Shown here piece after piece: positions 1 through 8,200 of a stretch of DNA of 13,302 nucleotides. A program made the translations under genes and the position numbers. Below the pieces are notes generated by a model that searched no databases, was not told the DNA's origin, and was given only the letters and a program-made list of their open reading frames with translations. Origin of the DNA: UBA7236 sp964638865 (GTDB taxonomy: Bacteria > Bacteroidota > Bacteroidia > Chitinophagales > BACL12); NCBI GenBank assembly GCA_964638865.1, contig CAZXBG010000115.1:1-13302 (forward strand), in the 5' to 3' direction. Within the stretch, counting starts at the first letter, position 1; each line of letters starts with the position of its first letter.

Positions 1-32
1 TACATTGGTACATTTACACATTGCTACATTTC
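1..32. repeat. Octamer tandem repeat, four imperfect units
   Basis: Four successive 8-bp units, TACATTGG, TACATTTA, CACATTGC and TACATTTC, run in perfect register from the window edge and then decay over the next 20 bases. The array begins at position 1, so it may continue outside the window. It lies just downstream of the icmF stop codon. No hairpin terminator is visible in the 55 bases after icmF. Similar TTGGYAHA-type octamers occur upstream of icmF at 3497-3512. Its function is unknown. Confidence 0.6.
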
Positions 33-55
33 AGTTGTTCCATTCTCAATTCCCC

Positions 56-3000
56 TCACATGTTTCTGCGGTATTGCCCGCCAACCATAAACAATGCATT
101 TGTTATTTCTCCGAGCGAACAATATTTACAGGCTTCCATAAGTGCTTCAAATAAATTCTTGTTTTCTATTGCAGTTTTTTGGAGATGACGCAATTGCGAT
201 TGGGTTAAGGCTGCGTTGTTTTCGTGCAGATTTTTTAGGGTGGTAATTTGAGTTTGTTTTTCTTCTTCCGTTGCGCGAATTACTTCCTTAGGTAAAATGG
301 TAGGTGAACCTTTCGAATTTAAAAATGTATTTACGCCAATAATTGGATATGCACCGGTGTGTTTTAAAGTTTCATAATATAAACTCTCTTCCTGAATTTG
401 TCCGCGCTGATACATGGTTTCCATTGCACCTAAAACTCCACCGCGTTCAGATATTTTTTCAAATTCGGTTAATACGGCTTCTTCTACCAGGTCGGTTAAT
501 TCTTCAATAATAAATGAACCCTGTGTAGGATTTTCATTTTTTGCCAATCCCAATTCTTTATTAATAATTAATTGGATAGCCATTGCGCGACGAACACTTT
601 CTTCCGTTGGTGTTGTAATTGCTTCGTCGTATGCATTCGTGTGCAGTGAATTACAATTATCGTAAATTGCATATAATGCCTGAAGCGTAGTTCTGATATC
701 GTTAAAATCTATTTCCTGCGCATGTAAACTCCTTCCGCTGGTTTGAATATGATATTTTAATTTTTGTGTGCGATCATCCGCTCCGTATTTATGTTTCATT
801 GCCTTTGCCCAGATGCGACGGGCAACGCGACCTATTACTGCATATTCGGGATCAATTCCGTTGCTGAAGAAAAAAGATAAATTTGGTCCGAAATCATTAA
901 TGAGCATTCCACGGCTTAAATAATATTCCACATACGTAAATCCGTTTGCCAAAGTAAATGCAAGTTGGGTGATGGGATTTGCTCCTGCTTCTGCTATATG
1001 ATATCCTGAAATAGAAACAGAATAAAAATTGCGCACTTTGTTGGTAATAAAATAATCCTGCACATCTCCCATTAAACGCAATGCAAATTCGGTGGAAAAT
1101 ATACAGGTATTTTGAGCCTGATCTTCTTTTAATATATCTGCCTGCACCGTTCCGCGCACAACATTTAAGGTATGTTTTTTTATTTTTTGATAAACATCGG
1201 CGGGTAATACCTGATCACCTGTAACACCTAACAACAATAATCCGAGACCGTTGTTGCCTTCCGGAATTTCAGCATTGTATTTCGGACGTAAATGTTCTTT
1301 TCCTTTATAAATTTCTGCTATCGTATTTTCTACTTCTGTATTTAAATTATTTTCACGGATATATAATTCACATTGCTGGTCAATTGCCGCATTCATAAAA
1401 AATGCGAGTAACATTGGAGCGGGACCATTAATGGTCATCGACACGGATGTTTTAGAATCGGATAAATTAAATCCGCTGTATAATTTTTTGGCATCATCAA
1501 GACAACAAATACTTACGCCGCTGTTACCGATTTTTCCATAAATATCAGGTCTGTGATTTGGATCATTTCCATATAAGGTAACGCTGTCGAATGCCGTAGA
1601 TAAACGTTTTGCAGGCATACCTTTACTCACATAGTGAAACCTTCTGTTGGTGCGTTCGGGGCTACCTTCACCGGCAAACATTCTTGTAGGGTCTTCTTCT
1701 TCTCTTTTGAAGGGATATATTCCTGCAGTAAAGGGAAATTCTCCGGGAACATTTTCCTGCAACTGCCAATATAAAATATCGCCCCAAGCCTCATATTTTG
1801 GCAACGCAATTTTCGGAATTTGTAAATGACTTAAACTTTCGGAATGTGTTTTTATTTTGAGTTCTTTATCCCGTACTTTAAAAATATAATTTTCATTTTT
1901 ATAATTAGCCAGTTTATCGTTCCAGTTTGTAATTAAATGAAGATTTTCATTTACCATTTTTAAAGCGATCTTTTTATAAGTTTCTTCCAGCGATCGTTTT
2001 GTATTTTCCTCTTCTACAATTTCTTTTGTTTTGTGAATGGCATATAATTTTTGTGCTATTTCTTTTTGTTCGAGTGCATTTTTATCATACGCTCTATTAT
2101 TTTCCGAAATTTCTGCAAGGTAACGTGTTCGTTGTGGTGGAATGATGAATATTTTTTTACTCATCTCATCCGTTATATGAAAATCGCTGTGCAGATCCAC
2201 CTTTGTTTTTTCTTTGATGGTATCCATCAAGTGACGATAGAGTTGATTTGTTCCAGGATCATTAAACTGAGAAGCAATGGTTGCGAATACCGGCATTTTT
2301 TCTACATCGGTTTCAAACAATTTATGATTGCGCTGAAATTGTTTTCGCACATCGCGCTGTGCATCACTTGCTCCGCGTTTATCAAATTTATTTATTGCAA
2401 TAATATCTGCAAAATCGAGCATATCAATTTTTTCGAGCTGACTTGCCGCACCATATTCCGGAGTCATTACATACATACAAACATCGCTGTGTTCTGTTAT
2501 TTCCGTATCACTTTGTCCTATACCCGATGTTTCGAGAATAATGAGATCAAAATCAGCGGCCTTTAATATTTTAACTGCCTCATCCACATGTTTGCTCAAT
2601 GCGAGATTTGCCTGTCGCGTTGCCATCGAGCGCATATAAACACGAGAATTATTAATTGCATTCATGCGAATTCTATCGCCCAATAATGCTCCGCCTGTTT
2701 TTCTTTTACTGGGATCAACGGATAAAATTGCAATTGTTTTATTTTCGAAATCCACTAAAAATCTCCTCACCAATTCATCTACTAAAGATGATTTTCCTGC
2801 TCCTCCCGTTCCGGTAATTCCCAATACGGGAGTTTTATTTTCTTTAATGAGCACTTCCACTTGTGTCATGATATTATTTGCATCAGGAGTATTATTCTCC
2901 ACTGCAGAAATTAATGTCGCAATACTGCGGTACTTTTCCGAAATGCTAATATTTTCTTTTATCCCGGATAATTTTTTCAGTTCTCCATTTAAATTAATTC

Positions 3001-3442
3001 CCGTAGCAAAATCGCTTTTTTCCACAAGGTCGTTTATCATGCCTTGCAATCCCATTGATCTTCCATCATCGGGAGAATAAATTCTTGTAATGCCATATTG
3101 CTGTAATTCTTCAATTTCACTTGGAAGGATAGTGCCACCACCGCCACCGAAAATTTTTATCTGCCCCGCACCTTTTTCTTGTAACAGGTCATACATGTAT
3201 TTAAAATATTCGGTATGACCTCCCTGATAACTGGTCATAGCAATTGCCTGCACATCTTCCTGAATTGCACAATTCACCACTTCATCCACACTGCGATCAT
3301 GGCCGAGGTGTATCACTTCCACACCGGTAGCCTGAATTATCCGGCGCATTACATTAATTGCAGCATCGTGTCCGTCGAATAAACTTGCGGCAGTAACAAT
3401 TCTGATCTTGTTTTTTGGATGGTATGGCTGAGCGTCTTTCAT
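56..3442 (-). CDS. icmF: Fused adenosylcobalamin-dependent isobutyryl-CoA mutase (IcmF)
   Basis: Interconverts isobutyryl-CoA and n-butyryl-CoA by radical carbon-skeleton rearrangement; a cytoplasmic enzyme with its own G-protein chaperone fused in. The 1128 residues hold three parts in order. The first is a B12-binding domain (about 12-140) with DGHDAA at 23-28, where His25 is the expected lower axial cobalt ligand, and a GGGGGT stretch near 99-104. The second is a MeaB-type GTPase (about 205-410) with P-loop GTGGAGKS at 211-218, ETSGIGQ at 304-310 and NKFD at 351-354. The third is a mutase barrel (about 545-1128). Phe589 (in RMFAG) and Gln777 (in QAQNT) occupy the places of Tyr89 and Arg207 of methylmalonyl-CoA mutase, which argues for a non-carboxylated substrate. 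Intact and full length. It is separated from porV by a terminator, so it is probably transcribed alone. Its likely role is branched-chain or butyrate carbon metabolism. Confidence 0.95.
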   Translation of the reverse strand: MKDAQPYHPKNKIRIVTAASLFDGHDAAINVMRRIIQATGVEVIHLGHDRSVDEVVNCAIQEDVQAIAMTSYQGGHTEYFKYMYDLLQEKGAGQIKIFGGGGGTILPSEIEELQQYGITRIYSPDDGRSMGLQGMINDLVEKSDFATGINLNGELKKLSGIKENISISEKYRSIATLISAVENNTPDANNIMTQVEVLIKENKTPVLGITGTGGAGKSSLVDELVRRFLVDFENKTIAILSVDPSKRKTGGALLGDRIRMNAINNSRVYMRSMATRQANLALSKHVDEAVKILKAADFDLIILETSGIGQSDTEITEHSDVCMYVMTPEYGAASQLEKIDMLDFADIIAINKFDKRGASDAQRDVRKQFQRNHKLFETDVEKMPVFATIASQFNDPGTNQLYRHLMDTIKEKTKVDLHSDFHITDEMSKKIFIIPPQRTRYLAEISENNRAYDKNALEQKEIAQKLYAIHKTKEIVEEENTKRSLEETYKKIALKMVNENLHLITNWNDKLANYKNENYIFKVRDKELKIKTHSESLSHLQIPKIALPKYEAWGDILYWQLQENVPGEFPFTAGIYPFKREEEDPTRMFAGEGSPERTNRRFHYVSKGMPAKRLSTAFDSVTLYGNDPNHRPDIYGKIGNSGVSICCLDDAKKLYSGFNLSDSKTSVSMTINGPAPMLLAFFMNAAIDQQCELYIRENNLNTEVENTIAEIYKGKEHLRPKYNAEIPEGNNGLGLLLLGVTGDQVLPADVYQKIKKHTLNVVRGTVQADILKEDQAQNTCIFSTEFALRLMGDVQDYFITNKVRNFYSVSISGYHIAEAGANPITQLAFTLANGFTYVEYYLSRGMLINDFGPNLSFFFSNGIDPEYAVIGRVARRIWAKAMKHKYGADDRTQKLKYHIQTSGRSLHAQEIDFNDIRTTLQALYAIYDNCNSLHTNAYDEAITTPTEESVRRAMAIQLIINKELGLAKNENPTQGSFIIEELTDLVEEAVLTEFEKISERGGVLGAMETMYQRGQIQEESLYYETLKHTGAYPIIGVNTFLNSKGSPTILPKEVIRATEEEKQTQITTLKNLHENNAALTQSQLRHLQKTAIENKNLFEALMEACKYCSLGEITNALFMVGGQYRRNM

Positions 3443-3458
3443 TGTATGTAATATAGCG

Positions 3459-3466
3459 CAAATTTA
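3459..3466 (-). promoter_or_regulatory. Candidate -7 element upstream of icmF
   Basis: On the minus strand this reads TAAATTTG, an exact match to the Bacteroidota -7 consensus TAnnTTTG. It ends 16 bases before the icmF start codon, so the implied leader is only about 10 bases. I see no convincing TTTG -33 box at the usual spacing, and no Shine-Dalgarno site, which is common in this phylum. The call rests on one 8-mer in AT-rich DNA. Confidence 0.4.
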
Positions 3467-3496
3467 AGAATTTCGGGCTGATAGGAGGAGGTAAGG

Positions 3497-3520
3497 TTGG
3501 CATATTGGCAAATTCTGCCA
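3497..3520. repeat. Octamer ladder upstream of icmF
   Basis: Two 8-bp units in register, TTGGCATA and TTGGCAAA, are followed by TTCTGCCA, whose TGCCA is the inverse of TGGCA in the first units. A small TGGCA...TGCCA hairpin can therefore form. The units resemble the rotated units at the window start (TTGGTACA and relatives). It lies 55 bases upstream of the icmF start codon. It is too short to prove common origin. Confidence 0.4.
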
Positions 3521-3623
3521 TAAGGAGTCGTTTGTTGATGTAAATATATGCCGGTTCCCGCTGTTACATACATCCGCAAAAACTCAAATTTTCGCGGTCT
3601 GTGTTAATCGAGATCATCCTCTG

Positions 3624-3823
3624 TTGGGCTAAAGCCCGGCATTTTTTGTATGTTGATTTCCCCCCACCCACCCACCGGCTAAAGTCGAGGGTTTTGTGTA
3701 TGCAAAGCGATGTAATTATTAAATAATAAAATTCGAATTAAATATCCGTGGGTTTTAACCAACGGATGGAATAGGTTTTAACCCACGGATAAAAGGAGTC
3801 CACATGATCAGGCTTTAGCCCAA
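3624..3823. repeat. REP-like palindrome cluster
   Basis: TTGGGCTAAAGCC at 3624-3636 recurs exactly inverted at 3811-3823. Each copy is itself a small hairpin (GGCT/AGCC). A diverged third core, CGGCTAAAGTCG, lies at 3676-3687. Between them, ATCCGTGGGTT at 3744-3754 is perfectly inverted as AACCCACGGAT at 3780-3790 and nearly so at 3757-3767. The 17-mer GGTTTTAACCMACGGAT is repeated directly at 3751-3767 and 3774-3790 (16 of 17 identical). This layout resembles intergenic REP elements that RAYT (TnpA_REP) transposases mobilise in trans. No transposase is present here, so that identity is inference. Confidence 0.55.
3660..3676 (-). other. Potential G-quadruplex tract on the minus strand
   Basis: Read on the minus strand this is GGTGGGTGGGTGGGGGG: G-runs of 2, 3, 3 and 6 separated by single T residues. 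Single-base loops favour stable parallel quadruplexes, at least two quartets deep and possibly three with a vacancy. It sits inside the REP-like cluster, about 220 bases upstream of the icmF start codon and beyond the porV terminator. No function is shown. Confidence 0.45.
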
Positions 3824-3901
3824 ATGAAATTCCCTAATCGGAGCAATAATTTAATAATTCGAAAACTGATATTTAAAGTTTTGCTGTCACATTATATAAA
3901 T

Positions 3902-3927
3902 AAAAAAGGCGATCCGTTGAGATCGCC
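3902..3927 (-). terminator. Rho-independent terminator after porV
   Basis: On the minus strand the perfect 7-bp stem GGCGATC/GATCGCC with the 6-base loop TCAACG (positions 3927 down to 3908) is followed at once by TTTTTT (3907-3902). It starts about 22 bases past the porV stop codon and should end the porU-porV transcript before icmF. Confidence 0.9.
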
Positions 3928-3949
3928 CTTTTATAAAATGATTTATTAA

Positions 3950-5167
3950 TTACCCGTCAGCGCCTTCGTCATCTTTTGCACCACCTTCTGCCTGAAGTGC
4001 ATCGAGATTAAACATGAGTGTAAAACGCAAAGTATTATCCAAAGGATTTTGATTGTTGGAAGTTGGAACTAAGTAAGAGAAATCTAATCCAAACACATTA
4101 TAACGCAATCCTAAACCTACTGTAAAGAACTGGCGCCCACCTTTTGTTGCATGCTCATAAAAATATCCTGTGCGCACAGCAAATTTATTGTCGTACCAAT
4201 ATTCTAAGCCGGTGGAAATAATTACTTCATGTAATTCTTCGCTGAATCCGTTAGGCGCATCACCGAAAGAACTAAACATACCACTAACAACACCTTGTTC
4301 CTTAAAATCGGGAATACCGTTTTGAGGGTTTGAGTCGGCAGTGTCAGGAGTAGGAACCATTAATTTATTGAGATCAACTGCAAGAGTCAGTTTATTATAA
4401 TCGTCGAAATGCACTCCGTATGAAGCGCCAATACCAAGATTTGTCGGGATATAATCTTTTTCAATACTGGAAGTATAAGTGATCTTATTTCCGATATTGG
4501 AGATATTTAAACCCAATCCTAATTCAGAATCTTTTCCGCTTGTTTTAAACTCATTCGTATAAAACATAGATATATCTGCTGCAACACCCTGAGCAGGTTT
4601 AATTTCCACCCCATTAACAACCTGGCCGGTTGCGAGATTAGAGTACAAATATTTCAAATTGAGTCCCGCCGCGAAATTATCAGTCAATTTTCTCGAATAT
4701 GCAACATCAAAGGCAAATTCGTTGGGGCGGAAATCTTGTAAAACATTTCCCGAATTATCGGTAAAAGTGATGGTTCCGAGCGAAAAATACCGGAGTGAGG
4801 CGCTTAAAGCGGACAATTCATCCACCTTCCAGTATCCATTAATATAAGCGAGGTAGATATCGTTCACCAGGTTTTTTAACCAGGGTGTGTAAGTAATGGA
4901 AAGTCCGGAAGGATGTTCATCATCAATAAAAACAAGTTTAGAAGCATTCCAAAAAATGGAGTTTGCATCCGGAGAAATTGCGATACCCACATCAGCCATA
5001 CCGCCGGAACGCGCATCAGGAGCTATTCTTAAGAAGGGAACGGCAGTAGTTACCGTATTTAAATAATCATCTCCGGTACCTGTACCTATGGTGATCTGAG
5101 CTTGAACTGAAGTTGAAAGTGTGATCACAGAGACAACCAGCATCGAAATTTTCTGAATAGTAAGCAT
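3950..5167 (-). CDS. porV: T9SS outer-membrane shuttle protein PorV (LptO)
   Basis: A 405-residue outer-membrane beta-barrel that in the T9SS collects cargo from the translocon by its C-terminal domain and delivers it to the PorU sortase. A signal peptide is visible (hydrophobic 8-20, likely cut after VQA at 23). The family hallmark FLRIAPDARSGGMADVG lies at 45-61, followed by alternating amphipathic strands. A long polar segment at about 271-310 fits an extracellular loop. The last strand is near 379-388. An acidic 15-residue tail (391-405) follows it and is unusual for a barrel that should end at the strand. It lies 55 bases downstream of porU on the same strand, with a possible promoter of its own in the gap and a strong terminator after it. 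The paralogue PorQ is less likely, given the adjacent porU. Confidence 0.93.
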   Translation of the reverse strand: MLTIQKISMLVVSVITLSTSVQAQITIGTGTGDDYLNTVTTAVPFLRIAPDARSGGMADVGIAISPDANSIFWNASKLVFIDDEHPSGLSITYTPWLKNLVNDIYLAYINGYWKVDELSALSASLRYFSLGTITFTDNSGNVLQDFRPNEFAFDVAYSRKLTDNFAAGLNLKYLYSNLATGQVVNGVEIKPAQGVAADISMFYTNEFKTSGKDSELGLGLNISNIGNKITYTSSIEKDYIPTNLGIGASYGVHFDDYNKLTLAVDLNKLMVPTPDTADSNPQNGIPDFKEQGVVSGMFSSFGDAPNGFSEELHEVIISTGLEYWYDNKFAVRTGYFYEHATKGGRQFFTVGLGLRYNVFGLDFSYLVPTSNNQNPLDNTLRFTLMFNLDALQAEGGAKDDEGADG

Positions 5168-5190
5168 AAGTTCTGTTAAAATTGGGAATG

Positions 5191-5198
5191 CAAAAATA
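5191..5198 (-). promoter_or_regulatory. Candidate -7 element for porV
   Basis: The minus strand reads TATTTTTG, matching TAnnTTTG, inside the 55-base gap between porU and porV and 23 bases before the porV start codon. A clear -33 box is not seen. If real, porV can be made in excess over porU. Otherwise the pair is a simple operon. Confidence 0.35.
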
Positions 5199-5222
5199 AA
5201 GAATTATATAACGAGTGAAAAA

Positions 5223-8200
5223 TCATTTTAGTATAACAAGCTTTTGAAACTCGTTGGCTTTGGAATTATCGCTGCTTGCTTTTACGGTTAATTTGTAAAT
5301 ATAGACACCTTTTCCAATATTGTCTCCGAACTCGTCAAGGCCATCCCAGTCTATATTGTCGACGCGATAACCGTCTGTGGAAACCTGTTGTTCCAATGTT
5401 TTTATCCTTTTACCGCTCACCGTAAATATTTCCACTTTAACATCTAAAATATCTCCAGGTCGGTTGTGTTCGAACCAGAAAGAAGTATTTGTAGTGAATG
5501 GATTCGGGTAATTTAAAACATGGCTCAAAGCCAAATCAGCCGTTTCGGCAACTACAAACTCGGTATATCCTTCTCCGGAATTATTATAAACATCCCAAGC
5601 CTTAACCACAACGGAGTGGCGTCCTTCTGCTATATCCGCCAGGGGATATGAAACCGTTCCACTCTGATATTGGTCGAGTTCCGCCTCATAATAATCGTTG
5701 AGTTTAAGCGTGGTTTGCTGATCCTCATCCAAAGTTGCAGTGATATCGTGACCGATAGCATTACCTAACGCATTTATTCCGTTAAGGTCGTTGAGCTGTA
5801 TGAGTAAAGTTGGATCTTCATCGGTCAATCCTCCAAAAACGAAGGTTGCGTCATTCATAAATACATCTACAACAGGTCCTTCGGTGTCTTCCGCGGCATC
5901 GTCGGCGGTTCCGCCTATTATCACATTAAAATCAGCACCATTTGCATCTTCTATACCGTTATCGGCATAATAGCTCAACTTACCGTTTCCATAGGTGTAA
6001 GAAATATCTTTCGGAACTATAAATGTGTAAGTAAATTCTCCATTTATCACACTTGCTTTTCCTTTGTATAATGCATTTTTTTGTAACTCGAATGCAAAGG
6101 GTTGACTAGGTCCAAATCCAACCCCGGAAAAAGTAGGATCATTTACAATGGTATTTATTGTAACAGGTTTATCATAAACAGCCGGATAAACAATACCATT
6201 AAAGGAAGTCATTTTTGCTCCGCTCTCATCATTTATCTGACCGGTAATGGTTACCTTATCCAATGCTTTTAAAGTATCGGTGTAAGATATAATAGGATAG
6301 GTATTTACTGTAGTTGTTTTAACACTGAATTTAGGATAATTAAGTACTAAAGCTGGATCTCCCAATAAAATAAATTTTCTATTGTTTTTCGGATCTGATG
6401 TCACTGCATTTTTTCCTTCTCTCACTGCATCTCCTAATGCAGGATATTTTCCGTCGATCGGTAAAAATAAATGTTCAAGAAAATTGCTGTTAAGATCATA
6501 ATTTGCAGATGCATAAACTAAACGCACAGTTGTTACCAAAGCGATAGCACCTCCCCTTGGATTTAATAAAGTTAATTCACCTGCAGATTGCCGATCCGGA
6601 TTATCATAACGGGAAAAAGAACAGGTTGCTGTTATAAATAACGGAAGTTTATCGTAATTGTCAAATCCATTAATATCATCCACCCCTAAAACCCTTTCCT
6701 GTGCCCAGTTCTGTTCATTTCCATGGCCCAGATAATTCATTACAAATGCACCGGAAAACATACGATTTGAAATTGCAGTTTCCACTTCCGGATAACGTTC
6801 TCCACCCGCTCCCGGAATTTGCTGATAGGAATCAAAATAAATTTTATCGATATTATAAATCGGATAATTTTCTTCTATATAATTTGCAAGAAGATCGGCA
6901 TCTTCTACATGGGTATTATAATCTTCATCATCAGCTATAAAACAAAAAGAATTTCTCCAACTTCCAAGAGATTCCACTGATTTATAATGTATGATTTTAT
7001 CCACCATTTCTGTTGCTTCCTGAGCGGTAATAACAGGTAATCTTCCAATGCCAATATCTAATTTTTCGGCGTTATCTTCAATATTATCTCCTTCGGTAAT
7101 ATCTAAAAATCCGAAATAATCATCTGTTCCATAAGAAACACCTCGTGCCAATGATTCATTGCTTTCATAATTTGGAACCTTCAAAGTATTTTTATCTGCA
7201 TCGAACATGATATATCTGTAATCAAAGGATGCATCCCCAAATAATAATAAATATCTGGGCATTAAACTTTCATCACCCGCAGCACGCGTATAAAACATGC
7301 GCATAAGATCGCGAATTGCTGAAATATCCTGTGCACCGGAAGAAAATTCGTTGAAAACTTTATAAATATCTACTACTAAAGTATCTAATCCATAAGTATC
7401 GTGGTGAAAAGCTGCAAGTCGTCGCGCTTCAGTTAAAAAGGCAGGATGTGATACAATTACGTAATCAGGTGCAAGGGTAAGATCATGCAAATCCTGATTT
7501 GTTATTTCTCCTTCATAATTAATATCTGCTGTAGAAAATGCATCGCCGGTATTAAATGCTATAAATTGTTTTAAACTATCAGAAGTTAATATAAAAGTGA
7601 TATCAGTACCTGCAGCATATAATTGATTTTTAACATTAATACAATCAGTAACATCCCAAATTAAAATTCCATTGTCTGCATCTAAAATATATTTAGTAAT
7701 ATTTCCGGGTGCAACAGTTCTGGAATCTCTAAAATATAATTGTGCATTATTGTATTTTAGGGATGAGCGACCTAATAATTCAATATAATTTAACCATGCA
7801 GTAGATGCACTGGAACCGGTGAATTTTACATTCATGTTAAAACTAGAACCGGGTGCCGTAAAAGTTGTTTCAATTCCTGCTTCAATTGCATAGGTCTCAT
7901 TAAATCCGCTTACTAGTATTGGAATGATACATGTTGCGGGAATAACAGTTGTATTCGCCGTGTAATTTAAAACAATACTTCCTACAGGGCTTGATCCGGC
8001 TGCTTTTGAGCGAATAGTCATAAGTTCACCTGTAAGGAGATCGGGAAAAGAAAAGGAATAATTTCTTTCCGGAGTATAAGCATCTATCACATCGCCGTAC
8101 CAGGTTCTTCCCGAATTAATGAGATTTATTTTATCGATGTCGACAAACGACATAATATCGTAACTTGAGGTGCTGGTATTTTCTGTTGGAAGTGAAGTTT

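Larger units (their letters stand above)
3443..3949. other. Repeat-rich intergenic region between porV and icmF
   Basis: About 500 bases without a credible gene. From the icmF side outward it holds the icmF -7 candidate; an octamer ladder (3497-3520); a bulged hairpin pairing CCGCAAAA with TTTTCGCGG (about 3572-3596); a cluster of small palindromes built on GGCTAAAGCC and on GGTTTTAACCCACGGAT (3624-3823); a C-rich tract that is G-rich on the minus strand (3660-3676); an AT-rich 11-bp inverted pair (3714-3724 and 3849-3859); and the porV terminator (3902-3927). Open frames here are short and show no family features. Confidence 0.7.

Noticed and set aside
2051..2566. A 171-codon open frame on the plus strand
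   Set aside because: It lies opposite the GTPase region of icmF, where every motif is intact on the minus strand. It is Cys/Phe/Ile-rich in the way antisense frames often are, and shows no family features.
3362..3379. The B12 motif ending in Ala (DGHDAA) as a sign of a dead cobalamin site
   Set aside because: The key Asp and His are present and, as I recall, other IcmF proteins read the same way.
56..3442. Annotation as methylmalonyl-CoA mutase, or as separate MeaB and mutase genes
   Set aside because: One uninterrupted frame joins the B12, GTPase and mutase parts in the IcmF order, and the substrate residues are Phe and Gln.
3497..3823. A CRISPR array
   Set aside because: The repeats are short, of several kinds and in both orientations, with no constant repeat-spacer spacing and no cas genes.
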